This document shows, piece after piece, positions 32,408-40,675 of a stretch of DNA of 50,366 nt. How positions within the stretch are numbered: the first letter of the stretch is position 1; each line of letters opens with the position of its first letter. The position numbers and the translations under genes are program-made. The stretch comes from Actinomycetes bacterium. GTDB lineage: Bacteria; Actinomycetota; Actinomycetes; Actinomycetales; Cellulomonadaceae. The stretch spans positions 1 through 50,366 of the forward strand of contig JAEYUL010000221.1 of NCBI GenBank assembly GCA_023432565.1. The letters are read 5' to 3'. The notes beneath the pieces are model-generated. The model was not told the DNA's origin. It ran no database searches and was given only the letters and a program-made list of their open reading frames with translations.

Positions 32408-34966
32408 GTGCCCGCCACGCTCACCGACCGGATCCCGGCTGACCCGACCGACGCCGACGCCCTCTACGAGGCCTTCACGGGGTGGGCTGCCGACCAAGGC
32501 CTGACGCTCTACCCGCACCAGGAGGAGTCACTCCTGGAGCTCGTGACCGGCAGCCACGTGATCGTGTCGACGCCGACCGGATCCGGCAAGTCGCTCGTCG
32601 CGACCGCGGCGCACTTCGTGGCACTCGCCCAGGGCCGCCGCACGTACTACACCGCGCCGCTCAAGGCCCTGGTCAGCGAGAAGTTCTTCGCGCTCGTCGC
32701 GGCGTTCGGCTCGCAGAACGTGGGCATGATGACGGGCGACTCGGCGGTGAACCCGACTGCGCCGATCATCTGCTGCACCGCCGAGATCCTGGCGAACCTC
32801 GCGTTGCGCGACGGTGCGGACGCGGACGCCGGGCAGGTCGTCATGGACGAGTTCCACTTCTACGCCGACCCGCAGCGCGGGTGGGCGTGGCAGGTGCCGC
32901 TGCTCGAGCTGCCGCGTGCGCAGTTCGTCCTCATGTCGGCCACGATCGGCGACGTCACGTTCTTCGCCGACGACCTGCGGCGCCGCACGGGCGGCGAGGT
33001 CGCGGTCATCACGAACGCGCAGCGGCCGGTCCCGTTGACGTTCTCGTACGTCGTCGAGCCGTTGCACGAGGTGCTCGACGAGCTGGTGCGGACACGACGA
33101 GCGCCCGTGTACGTGGTGCACTTCACGCAGAAGGAGGCCGTCGAGCGCGCGCAGTCGTTGCTGTCGGCGAACCTGACGAGCCGCGAGCAGCGCGACGCGA
33201 TCGCCGCCGAGCTCGGCTCGTTCCGGTTCGGCCCGGGCTTCGGCACGACGCTGTCCCGGCTGCTGCGGCACGGCGTGGGTGTGCACCACGCGGGGATGCT
33301 GCCGAAGTACCGCAGGGTCGTCGAGCGCCTGACGCAGCGCGGGCTGCTCCCGGTGGTCTGCGGCACCGACACGCTCGGGGTCGGCATCAACGTGCCGATC
33401 CGCACGGTCGTGCTCACGAGCCTGGTGAAGTACGACGGCCAGCGCATGCGGCACCTGTCGGCCCGCGAGTTCCACCAGATCGCGGGCCGGGCGGGCCGCG
33501 CCGGCTTCGACACGGTCGGCGAGGTCGTCGTGATGGCGCCCGAGCACGTGATCGAGAACCGCAAGGCGCTCGAGCGTGCGGGCGACGACCCGCGCAAGCT
33601 CAAGAAGATCGTCCGCAAGCAGGCGCCCACCGGGCACGTGAACTGGACCGACAAGACGTTCGAGCGCTTGCGTGACGCGCCCCCGGAGCCGCTCACCAGC
33701 AGCTTTGCGGTCACGCACGCGATGGTGCTGCACGTCCTGGCCCGCGGCACCAAGGGCGAGGACCCGGTGCGCGCGATGACCCGGCTCCTGACGGACAACC
33801 ACGAGCCGGCCGGTGCCCGTGGGCGGCACGTGCGTCAGGCGATCGCGGTCTACCGCTCGCTGCGTGCCGCGGGTGTGGTCGAGCGCGTGTGGGTCGACGA
33901 CGCGTCGACGCGCAACGGCCGACGGCGCACGGTCCGGCTCACGCACGACCTGCCCGCCAACTTCGCGCTGAACCAGGCCCTGTCGCCGTTCGCGTACGCC
34001 GCGCTCGAGCTGCTCGACCAGGCCGACCCGGGCTACGCGCACGACGTCGTCTCGGTGCTCGAGGCCACGCTCGACGACCCGCGACAGGTGCTCGCCGCCC
34101 AGGAGAACAAGGCCCGCGGCGAGGCCGTGGCCGCGATGAAGGCCGACGGCCTCGACTACGACGAGCGCATGGCGCTGCTCGAGGACGTCACGTACCCCCG
34201 GCCGCTGGCCGACCTGCTGGCGGCCGCGTTCGCGACGTACCGCACGACGAACCCGTGGGTCGCCGACCTCGAGCTCTCCCCGAAGTCGGTGGTCCGTGAG
34301 ATGCACGAACGGGCGGCGACGTTCGCGGAGTACGTCAGGCTCTACTCGCTCGACCGCACCGAGGGCGTGCTGCTGCGCTACCTCGCGGACGCGTACCGCG
34401 CGCTGCGCCAGACCGTCCCGGACGAGGCCCGCACCGAGGAGCTGTGGGAGATCATCGAGTGGCTCGGCGACCTGGTGCGTCGCACGGACTCGAGCCTCCT
34501 CGACGAGTGGGAGCGGCTGACCAACCCCCTCGACGAGCACGGCGCGGACGCACCCGGCGGTACGGACGAGGAGACCCCCGAGCCCATCACCGACAATCCG
34601 CGCGTGTTTCGCGCCCTCGTGCGGGGTGCGTTGTTCCGGCGCGTGGAGCTGGCGGCGCGCGAGCAGTACGGCGCGCTCGAGGCGCTCGGCGACCTCGACG
34701 GCGACGGCGAGCCGTGGACGACGCAGCGGTGGTCAGCCGCCCTCGACCCGTTCTACGACGACCACGACGAGATCCTCACGGGTGCTCCGGCGCGCGGCCC
34801 GGCGCTGTTCCAGGTGACGACGGGCGCGACGACGTGGCAGGTCCGTCAGGTCCTCGACGACCCGGAGGGTGATCACGACTGGCGCATCGACGCGGTCGTC
34901 GACCTGCCGGCGTCGGACGAGGCGTCGCAGGTCGTGCTGCGCGTCCTCGCGGTGGGTCCGCTGTAG
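32408..34966 (+). CDS. Ski2-like DEAD/DEAH-box RNA helicase with DUF3516 C-terminus
   Basis: 852 residues from GTG 32408 with GGGAGG 8 nt upstream. Helicase motifs in order: Q-type YPHQEESLLEL, motif I STPTGSGKSLVA (residue ~56), Ia YTAPLKALVSEK, II VVMDEFHFY (DEFH), III LMSATIGD, IV VYVVHFTQKEA, V GTDTLGVGINVPIRTVVLTS, VI HQIAGRAGRAGFD. The ~400-residue C-terminal part (LTHDLPANFALNQALSPFAYAALELLD... TFAEYVRLYSLDRTEGVLLRYL... WRIDAVVDLPASDEA) is the DUF3516 module found with this helicase in actinobacteria. It likely remodels RNA; the target is not known. Confidence 0.93.
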   Translation: MPATLTDRIPADPTDADALYEAFTGWAADQGLTLYPHQEESLLELVTGSHVIVSTPTGSGKSLVATAAHFVALAQGRRTYYTAPLKALVSEKFFALVAAFGSQNVGMMTGDSAVNPTAPIICCTAEILANLALRDGADADAGQVVMDEFHFYADPQRGWAWQVPLLELPRAQFVLMSATIGDVTFFADDLRRRTGGEVAVITNAQRPVPLTFSYVVEPLHEVLDELVRTRRAPVYVVHFTQKEAVERAQSLLSANLTSREQRDAIAAELGSFRFGPGFGTTLSRLLRHGVGVHHAGMLPKYRRVVERLTQRGLLPVVCGTDTLGVGINVPIRTVVLTSLVKYDGQRMRHLSAREFHQIAGRAGRAGFDTVGEVVVMAPEHVIENRKALERAGDDPRKLKKIVRKQAPTGHVNWTDKTFERLRDAPPEPLTSSFAVTHAMVLHVLARGTKGEDPVRAMTRLLTDNHEPAGARGRHVRQAIAVYRSLRAAGVVERVWVDDASTRNGRRRTVRLTHDLPANFALNQALSPFAYAALELLDQADPGYAHDVVSVLEATLDDPRQVLAAQENKARGEAVAAMKADGLDYDERMALLEDVTYPRPLADLLAAAFATYRTTNPWVADLELSPKSVVREMHERAATFAEYVRLYSLDRTEGVLLRYLADAYRALRQTVPDEARTEELWEIIEWLGDLVRRTDSSLLDEWERLTNPLDEHGADAPGGTDEETPEPITDNPRVFRALVRGALFRRVELAAREQYGALEALGDLDGDGEPWTTQRWSAALDPFYDDHDEILTGAPARGPALFQVTTGATTWQVRQVLDDPEGDHDWRIDAVVDLPASDEASQVVLRVLAVGPL

Positions 34967-35030
34967 GCACCGGCAAGGTCCCGCCCCGTGCCGAGGCCGG
35001 CGAGGCAGGCCAGGCAACCGGTGCATCAGT

Positions 35031-35049
35031 GCAGGTCAGGCCAGCCTTT
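35031..35049. promoter_or_regulatory. candidate iron-box (DtxR/IdeR-like) upstream of the VIT gene
   Basis: GCAGGTCAGGCCAGCCTTT resembles the DtxR/IdeR consensus TTAGGTTAGGCTAACCTAA at 12 of 19 positions, including AGGT, AGGC and CCT. It lies 6 nt upstream of the -35, the position where IdeR activates iron-storage genes in mycobacteria. The match is partial, so this is a hypothesis. Confidence 0.3.
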
Positions 35050-35055
35050 CCAACG

Positions 35056-35084
35056 GTGACACGGTGACCGTTCGCACCTAACGT
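35056..35084 (+). promoter_or_regulatory. promoter of the VIT-family gene
   Basis: GTGACA (35056-35061), 17 nt, TAACGT (35079-35084), then 6 nt to ATG 35091: leaderless. A tandem ACGGTGAC repeat (35054-35061 and a shifted copy to 35068) overlaps the -35. Confidence 0.65.
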
Positions 35085-35090
35085 GACGGC

Positions 35091-35654
35091 ATGACGGTCT
35101 TGTCGACGCTCCTGCACCCCGCGCCGCGCCAGCCTGGCGAGCCCCTCGACAACGCCCGCCTGAACGGTCTGCGCGCGGGCGTGCTCGGTGCGAACGACGG
35201 CATCGTCTCGGTCGCCGCGATCGTCGTGGGCGTGGCGGGTGCGACTCCCGGCTCGACCGCGATCCTCACAGCGGGGATCGCCGGCCTGGTCGCCGGCGCC
35301 TTGTCGATGGCCGCGGGCGAGTACGTGTCGGTGAGCTCCCAGCGCGACGCCGAGCGCGCGAGCCAGCTCGCCGACGACGAGCTCGTCAACCCGTGGCACG
35401 CGGCGGTCGCGTCGTTCGGCGCGTTCCTGCTGGGTGGGCTCGTGCCCGTCCTGGTGGCGCTGCTCCCGTGGGGCACGGCCCTCGTGCCGGCCGTGTTCGT
35501 CTCGGTCGCTGCGGCGCTCGTCCTGACCGGCGCGGTCAGCGCGCGCATCGGCGGCGCGCCGGTGCCGCCTGCGGTGCGGCGCAACGTCCTCGGCGGCTCC
35601 GCGGCGATGGCCATCACGTACGCGGTCGGCGCGCTCGTCGGTCTGGCGATCTGA
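35091..35654 (+). CDS. VIT1/CCC1-family metal transporter lacking the cytoplasmic metal-binding domain
   Basis: 187 residues. VIT proteins export or store Fe2+/Mn2+ across a membrane. The first pair of helices is normal (LRAGVLGANDGIVSVAAIVVGVAGA, then GLVAGALSMAAGEYVSVSSQRDAERAS with the conserved metal-path residues), and the last three helices are normal (NPWHAAVASFGAFLLGG, FVSVAAALVLTGAVSARIGGAP, GGSAAMAITYAVGALVGL). In typical members ~50 residues of helical, Glu-rich metal-binding domain lie between helix 2 and helix 3. Here only SQLADDELV joins SQRDAERA to NPWHAA, so that domain is deleted cleanly in frame. The rest looks functional. Confidence 0.88.
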   Translation: MTVLSTLLHPAPRQPGEPLDNARLNGLRAGVLGANDGIVSVAAIVVGVAGATPGSTAILTAGIAGLVAGALSMAAGEYVSVSSQRDAERASQLADDELVNPWHAAVASFGAFLLGGLVPVLVALLPWGTALVPAVFVSVAAALVLTGAVSARIGGAPVPPAVRRNVLGGSAAMAITYAVGALVGLAI

Positions 35655-35679
35655 TCGCGGGCGGTGCAGCGCGTCGCCT

Positions 35680-35685
35680 TAGGCT
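35680..35685 (+). promoter_or_regulatory. leaderless -10 of ybaK
   Basis: TAGGCT, 7 nt before GTG 35693. Confidence 0.55.
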
Positions 35686-35692
35686 GGTGACC

Positions 35693-36193
35693 GTGGCCAA
35701 GAACGCCAAGAACGCACCGACCGGCACTCCTGCCCTGGTCGCCCTGACGCAGGCCGGGGTCCCGCACACCGCCCACCCCTACGCGCACGACCCGGGCGCG
35801 GACGTGGGCTACGGCCTCGAGGCGGCGCAGGCGCTCGGCGTGCCCCCTGAGCAGGTCTTCAAGACGCTGATGACGGTGGTCGACGGGACGCTCACCGTCG
35901 CCGTCGTACCGGTCACCGGCCAGGTCGACCTCAAGGCGCTCGCCGCGGCCGCAGGCGGCAAGAAGGCGGCCATGGCGCCGCGGCCCGACGCCGAGCGCGC
36001 GACCGGCTACGTCGCGGGCGGCATCTCCCCTCTCGGTCAGCGCACCGCCCACCCGACCGTGATCGACGAGACCGTCTGGCTGTTCGACACCGTGTTCGTC
36101 TCCGGCGGTCGCCGCGGCCTCGACGTCGAGCTCGCGCCCGACGACCTCGTGCGGATGACGTCGGCGACCGTGGCGGACATCGCCAAGGACTGA
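35693..36193 (+). CDS. ybaK: Cys-tRNA(Pro)/Cys-tRNA(Cys) deacylase YbaK
   Basis: 166 residues from GTG 35693. The YbaK/EbsC editing fold is shown by TPALVALTQAGVPHTAHPYAHDPG, GYGLEAAQALGVPPEQVFKTLM with the catalytic Lys, VAVVPVTGQVDLKALAAAAGGKKAAMAPR and YVAGGISPLGQR. YbaK removes Cys wrongly attached to tRNA-Pro. Single-gene unit with a leaderless-type -10. Confidence 0.94.
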   Translation: MAKNAKNAPTGTPALVALTQAGVPHTAHPYAHDPGADVGYGLEAAQALGVPPEQVFKTLMTVVDGTLTVAVVPVTGQVDLKALAAAAGGKKAAMAPRPDAERATGYVAGGISPLGQRTAHPTVIDETVWLFDTVFVSGGRRGLDVELAPDDLVRMTSATVADIAKD

Positions 36194-36220
36194 GGCACGC
36201 GCCTCGCGCGGCGGTCGGGA

Positions 36221-36637
36221 TCAGGCCGCGGCGCGCCCGTACCCGGCGAACGGGCGGTCCGACGGCACGATCTGCTTGCCCAGCGGCATGAGCGAGATCG
36301 GCACCATCTTGAGGTTGGCGATCCCGAGCGGGATCCCGATGATCGAGATGAACAGCGGGATCGCGGTCACGACGTGCTCGATCGCGAGCCAGATGCCTGC
36401 CACGAGCACCCAGATGACGTTGCCGACCACGGACCACGCGCCCGCGTCGGGCCGGTCGACGACGGTGCGGCCGAACGGCCACAGCGCGTACCCCGCGATC
36501 CTGAACGACGCGATGCCGAACGGGATCGTCACGATCAGGATGCAGCAGACGATCCCCGCCAGCACGTACCCGATCGCGAGCCACAGCCCTGCGAGAACGA
36601 GCCAGATCACGTTGAGCAGCGTCTTCACCCTCCTCAC
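36221..36637 (-). CDS. YccF-domain membrane protein
   Basis: 138 residues from GTG 36637 with GAGGTGG upstream. Two copies of the YccF repeat are visible: NVIWLVLAGLWLAIGYVLAGIVCCILIVTIPFGIASFRIAGYALWPFGRTVV and NVIWVLVAGIWLAIEHVVTAIPLFISIIGIPLGIANLKMVPISLMPLGKQIV, in residues ~9-60 and ~75-128. Each has two hydrophobic segments and the IP(F/L)GIA motif. YccF proteins are inner-membrane proteins of unknown function. Confidence 0.93.
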   Translation of the reverse strand: MRRVKTLLNVIWLVLAGLWLAIGYVLAGIVCCILIVTIPFGIASFRIAGYALWPFGRTVVDRPDAGAWSVVGNVIWVLVAGIWLAIEHVVTAIPLFISIIGIPLGIANLKMVPISLMPLGKQIVPSDRPFAGYGRAAA

Positions 36638-36704
36638 GGTGCCACCTCGTGGAGCGAGGCACCAGGCGGTGGCGGCACGGTTCGTCCGCGTGCGAGCCGT
36701 CCGT

Positions 36705-36710
36705 TAGGTT
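36705..36710 (+). promoter_or_regulatory. candidate leaderless -10 of yggS
   Basis: TAGGTT, 8 nt before GTG 36719. Confidence 0.4.
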
Positions 36711-36718
36711 GCTGGGTC

Positions 36719-37483
36719 GTGGAGCCCGCCCCTGCACCTGCCGACCCGATCCGGCTCGACGCGCCGCTGGCCGCCGTGCGCGAGCGTGTGGCGCGCGCCT
36801 GCGCGGACGCCGGGCGCAGTCCCGCGGACGTCCGTCTCCTGCTCGCGTCCAAGGCGCAGTCGACGGCGGTGACGCGTGCGGCGCTCGAGGCGGACGCGCG
36901 CGCCCGCGCGGTCGACCCGTCGCTGCGGCCGGTGCTGCTCGGCGAGAGCAAGGTCCAGGAGCTCGTCGCGAAGGCGCCCGACCTCGTCGACCTCGCGCCC
37001 ACCTGGCACGTCATCGGTGCGCTGCAGTCGAACAAGGTCAACGCCGCGCTGCGCTGGGCGGCGTGCGTCGAGACGGTTGCCACGCTCGACCTCGCGCGGC
37101 GGCTTGCCGCCCGCGTGCGGCCGGGCACGACGCTCGACGTGATGGTGCAGGTCAACGTGTCCGGCGAGCCCACCAAGCAGGGAGTCGCGCCGCACGAGGC
37201 GGCGGCGTTCGCGGTCGAGGTCGGCGCGCTCGACACCCTACGGCTCGCCGGGTTCATGACGATCGGCGCACGCTCGGACGACGAGCGGGTGATCGGCGCT
37301 GGCTACGACCGGCTGCGCGCCGTGCGTGACGAGGTGGTCGGCAGCGGCGCACCGGGCACCGCGGAGGCCACGGCGTTGTCCATGGGCATGAGCGGCGACC
37401 TGGAGCTCGCGATCGCCTGCGGCGCGACTCTCGTGCGCGTGGGCACCGCGGTGTTCGGCAGCCGGCCCGTCAGCGGCCGCTGA
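36719..37483 (+). CDS. yggS: YggS-family pyridoxal-phosphate homeostasis protein
   Basis: 254 residues from GTG 36719. The PLP Lys is in VRLLLASKAQ (residue ~46), followed by LLGESKVQELVAK, WHVIGALQSNKVNAAL, VMVQVNVSGEPTKQG, LAGFMTIGA, LSMGMSGDLELAIACGATLVRVGTAVFG, all strong YggS/PLPBP motifs. The protein is a fold-type III PLP-binding protein that buffers PLP levels. In actinobacteria a copy is usually near sepF/ftsZ; this copy is not in that context. Confidence 0.93.
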   Translation: MEPAPAPADPIRLDAPLAAVRERVARACADAGRSPADVRLLLASKAQSTAVTRAALEADARARAVDPSLRPVLLGESKVQELVAKAPDLVDLAPTWHVIGALQSNKVNAALRWAACVETVATLDLARRLAARVRPGTTLDVMVQVNVSGEPTKQGVAPHEAAAFAVEVGALDTLRLAGFMTIGARSDDERVIGAGYDRLRAVRDEVVGSGAPGTAEATALSMGMSGDLELAIACGATLVRVGTAVFGSRPVSGR

Positions 37484-37762
37484 GGCACAGGGCGACGCGA
37501 GCCGGCCCGGCGCAGCGCCGCGAGCTCGCGGGCGTGCAGCACGGCCATGCGCCGCAGCTCACGGTCCAGCCCGCTCGTCTCCACAGCTCTCCCTCGGTCG
37601 CGACGGCGCCGGTGCGGCCCGTCATCCCCTCTGTGTCGCCTGGTCGCCGACACCTGCACGTCAGGGGCGGGAAGGTCCGCGCCAGATACCGCGCGACCGC
37701 GGGCCTCCCGTCCGGTCAGGAGGATCGGCCCGCCGGGGAGCGCCGCAGGCCACAATGAGTGC
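37484..37762. other. intergenic region without a supported gene
   Basis: About 280 nt between yggS and the DUF202 pair. A minus-strand frame from GTG 37582 has GAGGGAG in front and begins ETSGLDRELRRMAVLHAREL, but it soon becomes antisense to yggS and has no recognisable homologue, so I do not call it. CACAAT at 37751-37756, 6 nt before ATG 37763, may be a weak -10 for the next gene. Confidence 0.4.
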
Positions 37763-38134
37763 ATGAGCGACGTCCCCACCCGCAGACGGCCCGCGTGGGT
37801 GTACGCGCACGGCCAGGAGCCGGACGCCCGCTTCACGCTCGCCAACGAGCGCACGTTCCTCGCATGGGTGCGCACGGCGTTGGCGCTGCTCGCCGGCGGC
37901 GTCGCGCTCGAGGCCCTCGACCTGCCCGTCGAGGAGCGGCTGCGGCTCACCGCAGCGGTGCTGCTCGTCGCCCTCGGCACGCTCGCACCGCTGCTCGCGT
38001 GGCGGGACTGGGCGCGCGCGGAGCGGGCGATGCGCACCGGCGCACCGCTGCCGGCTCCCACCGGCTTCCTGGTCGTCGTCGCGGGTGTCGTGCTGGCCGG
38101 AGGCCTCGTCCTGCTCGGGTTGCTGCTGCGGTGA
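37763..38134 (+). CDS. DUF202 (YidH-type) membrane protein
   Basis: 123 residues from ATG 37763. The DUF202 signature FTLANERTFLAWVRTALALLAGGVAL is at residues ~24-49, followed by two more helices (LTAAVLLVALGTLAPLLAW, GFLVVVAGVVLAGGLVLLGLLL). Small inner-membrane proteins of unknown function. The stop overlaps the next start (GTGA), so the two DUF202 genes are translated together. Confidence 0.92.
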   Translation: MSDVPTRRRPAWVYAHGQEPDARFTLANERTFLAWVRTALALLAGGVALEALDLPVEERLRLTAAVLLVALGTLAPLLAWRDWARAERAMRTGAPLPAPTGFLVVVAGVVLAGGLVLLGLLLR

Positions 38135-38442
38135 GCATGCCCGGGCTCGCCCGCGAGCGCACGCGGCTCGCCTGGCGCCGCACCGCGTTGGGCCTCGCGG
38201 CCGGCTCGGTCGCGGCGGCGCGGCTCCTGCAGGACGTGCTCGGCCCCGCGTCGTGGGCCATCGCCGTCGCCGGGCTCATCGCGTGCGCGCTCGTCGTGCG
38301 CATCGTCGTGCGTCACCACACGAGCGACGTCCCGCAGGGCGAGCAGGCGGGGCGTCTGGTGACGATCGTGGCGCTCGGGACGTCGTTGATCGGCGTCGCG
38401 GCTCTCGTCGTGGTCCTGACCGGCCCGGCTCGCCTCTCCTGA
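38131..38442 (+). CDS. second DUF202-like membrane protein
   Basis: 103 residues from GTG 38131, inside the stop of the preceding gene. ARERTRLAWRRTALGLAAGSVAAARL is a divergent DUF202 signature, followed by helices SWAIAVAGLIACALVVRIVV and VTIVALGTSLIGVAALVVVL. Tandem DUF202 genes are usual in actinobacteria and the products may pair in the membrane (inference). It converges on the lipoate ligase gene with a 5-nt gap. Confidence 0.88.
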   Translation: MSMPGLARERTRLAWRRTALGLAAGSVAAARLLQDVLGPASWAIAVAGLIACALVVRIVVRHHTSDVPQGEQAGRLVTIVALGTSLIGVAALVVVLTGPARLS

Positions 38443-38447
38443 CCTCT

Positions 38448-39599
38448 CTAGGGCACCCGCGCGGTCCACGACGGGTCGGAGAACTTGGTCACGCGCAGCT
38501 GCTCGGCGCGCTCCAGCTCCTCGGGACGCAGCTGTCCGGTCACGCTCGGGTAGTGCGTGCGGAAGTACGCCTCGAACGAGTCGATCACCGCCTCTCGCGG
38601 GAGCTGCGTCTGCGAGCGCACCGGGTCGACCCGCTTGGCGGCGCTGCGGGTGCCCTTGTCCGAGACCTTCTCCCGGCCGATCCGCAGGACCTCGAGCATC
38701 TTCGCTGCGTCGATGTCGTACGACATGGTCACGTGGTGCAGCACCGTGCCCCCGGCCAGACGCTTCTGGGCCGACCCCGCGAGCTTGCCGCCCGGCGACG
38801 AGATGTCGTTGAGCCCGGACAACGTCGCCGTCACCCCCAGGTCGGCGAGCGCGCCGAGCACCCACTGGTTGAGGAACGCGTACGACTCCTCGAACGACAT
38901 GCCGTCGACGAGGGACCCCGGCACGACGAGCGAGAACGTGATGCAGTTGCCCGCCTCCATGAACATCGCCCCGCCGCCCGAGATGCGGCGCACGACCGTG
39001 ATCCCGTACCGCTGCGCCGCGTCGAGGTCCACCTCGTTGCGCAGGGACTGGAACGACCCGATGACCACGGCCGGCTCCTGCCACTCCCAGAACCGCAGCG
39101 TGGGCCCGCGGCGTCCCGCCTCGAGCTCCTCGGTGAGCACCTGGTCGAGCGCGGCGTGCAACGCGGGCGGCAGCGGGCCTGGCCGGATCACCTCGAACGT
39201 GTGGTCCTCCCACGTGGTGGAGCGGCCCAGAGCGCGGCGCACCGCGACGGCCACCGCACGCTCGTCGAAGCCGACCATGGCGACGGGCCCGACGAGCCTG
39301 CCGACGTCCTGCGCCGCGGCGAGGTGCTCACGGATCGCGTCGGTGAGCCCGGACGTCGTCGTGTCGACGGGCAGTCCGGACAGCGCCGCGTCGATCTCGA
39401 CGAGCGCCTCGTCCGGCTCGAGGAAGAAGTCACCGGCGACGCGCACGTCCGCGAGCGCGCCGTCGCGCGTCGCGAGGTCGACCGTGACGAGCTTGCCGCC
39501 CGGCACCTTGTACTCGCCGTGCAGCGTCTCGTCGTCGGGCGGGGTCTGTGCGGCGCCCCGAGGCTCGTCGCGGCGCTGGTCGGCGGGCATGTCGTTCAC
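38448..39599 (-). CDS. lipoate-protein ligase A-family protein with N-terminal accessory domain
   Basis: 383 residues from GTG 39599. The catalytic BPL/LplA domain (residues ~130-345) carries LRFWEWQEPAVVIGSFQSLRNEVDL, VVRRISGGGAMFMEAGNCITFSLVVP, the DISSPGGKLAGSAQKR lysine motif and HHVTMSYDID. The region at residues 28-112 (GEYKVPGGKLVTVDLATRDG, DFFLEPDEALVEIDAALSGLP) is the LplA C-terminal accessory domain moved to the front, reversing the order of E. coli LplA. The protein should attach lipoate or octanoate to E2 or GcvH subunits; Kgd in this window has an E2-like domain but its lipoylated partner is elsewhere. Confidence 0.88.
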   Translation of the reverse strand: MNDMPADQRRDEPRGAAQTPPDDETLHGEYKVPGGKLVTVDLATRDGALADVRVAGDFFLEPDEALVEIDAALSGLPVDTTTSGLTDAIREHLAAAQDVGRLVGPVAMVGFDERAVAVAVRRALGRSTTWEDHTFEVIRPGPLPPALHAALDQVLTEELEAGRRGPTLRFWEWQEPAVVIGSFQSLRNEVDLDAAQRYGITVVRRISGGGAMFMEAGNCITFSLVVPGSLVDGMSFEESYAFLNQWVLGALADLGVTATLSGLNDISSPGGKLAGSAQKRLAGGTVLHHVTMSYDIDAAKMLEVLRIGREKVSDKGTRSAAKRVDPVRSQTQLPREAVIDSFEAYFRTHYPSVTGQLRPEELERAEQLRVTKFSDPSWTARVP

Positions 39600-39606
39600 G
39601 GCGCCC

Positions 39607-39612
39607 AGCCTA
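39607..39612 (-). promoter_or_regulatory. leaderless -10 of the lipoate ligase gene
   Basis: TAGGCT on the minus strand, 7 nt before GTG 39599. Confidence 0.5.
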
Positions 39613-39637
39613 GGCTCGTGCGCCGCGCGCTCCGGCG

Positions 39638-40528
39638 TCAGCTGAGCAGCGCGACCGCCGTCTGCGCACGGTCCTGCACCATCGTCGACAACGACTCGGG
39701 CGAGCCGAGGGTCGCGAGCCTCGCCTCGACGTCGTCACCGTCACCCAGGGCGGTCGCGGTCCACGTCACGATGACGTTCCCGACGAGCATGTGCCCGCGG
39801 TACGCCGGCTCGGACATCCCTTCGACGGTGTGCACGACCTCCTGCACGATCGCCGGGTAGACCCCTAGGCCCTCGATGGCGGGCTCGGCGGTCCACGTGC
39901 TCGGCTCGACCCCCGGCGTGACCTGGGTGTACGTCGGGCAGCCGTCGACCGTGGTGACGAGGTCCCGGAACGCGGCCTGCGCGGCCGTCGCGTCCGCGAG
40001 CAGGGTGAGCTCCTGGGTGAAGTCGAGCTGGTCGTTGACGAGCGAGCGCGCGACGTACCCCGGCGGTGCGGTCGCGACGACCGTGCGCGCCGTGGTGCAC
40101 GTCGGGGGCTCGATCGACGAGCCCGCGGGCAGCCCCCACGACAGCTCGCCCATCGTCATGCCGTCGTCCACGCCATCGGCGGCGGCGGGCACGGACTCCT
40201 CGAGCGCCGGCCTGCGCACGAACAGCGCGGGCACCGTCGCGTCGTCGAACTGCGCCTCCGCGCCGGGCACGGGAGGCGTCGTCGGGGACGCCACGGCGGT
40301 CGGGGTCGCTCGGGGTGACGCGCTGGCGGTGGTCTCAGCCGCCACGGGCGTGGTCGGCTGGACGACGGGCTCGCTCTGGTGGTCCGCCCAGGGCTGGGCG
40401 ACGAGGAGCACGGCGACGACGACCGCCGCGACGAGCCCCAGGACCCACCAGCGGCGTCCGGGGCGCCCCGGCTCGGACGCGCCCGTCGAACCGGCCCCGC
40501 CCGACCAGGCGGGCTCCGTGCTCGTCAC
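39638..40528 (-). CDS. single-pass membrane protein with PknH-like extracytoplasmic sensor domain
   Basis: 296 residues from GTG 40528 with GGAAGGA upstream. A short cytoplasmic N-terminus is followed by one helix (WWVLGLVAAVVVAVLLVAQPW, residues ~27-47), a Thr/Pro/Ala linker and a ~200-residue outer domain. That domain has two Cys (PPTCTTARTVVATAPPGYVARS and TTVDGCPTYTQ) and the QEVVHTVEG and MLVGNVIVTWTAT strands of the PknH_C-like sensor fold. There is no kinase domain. Ligand unknown. Confidence 0.72.
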   Translation of the reverse strand: MTSTEPAWSGGAGSTGASEPGRPGRRWWVLGLVAAVVVAVLLVAQPWADHQSEPVVQPTTPVAAETTASASPRATPTAVASPTTPPVPGAEAQFDDATVPALFVRRPALEESVPAAADGVDDGMTMGELSWGLPAGSSIEPPTCTTARTVVATAPPGYVARSLVNDQLDFTQELTLLADATAAQAAFRDLVTTVDGCPTYTQVTPGVEPSTWTAEPAIEGLGVYPAIVQEVVHTVEGMSEPAYRGHMLVGNVIVTWTATALGDGDDVEARLATLGSPESLSTMVQDRAQTAVALLS

Positions 40529-40675
40529 GCGTGTCCTTCCCTCGTGTCCCTGGCGCAGCGCCCTTGAGCGCCGACCGTCGTCCGGCTCCGGCGGGCACCG
40601 GCGCCCGGCTGACGTTCGTCGTGTCCGAGGCTAGGCCTCTTCGCCGTCCGCCGCTATCGGCTTGCCGACCGACAC

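Noticed and set aside
37303..37582. Minus-strand frame ETSGLDRELRRMAVLHAREL with a GAGGGAG in front
   Set aside because: Most of it is antisense to yggS and no homologue is recognised. Only the first 25 residues look like protein.
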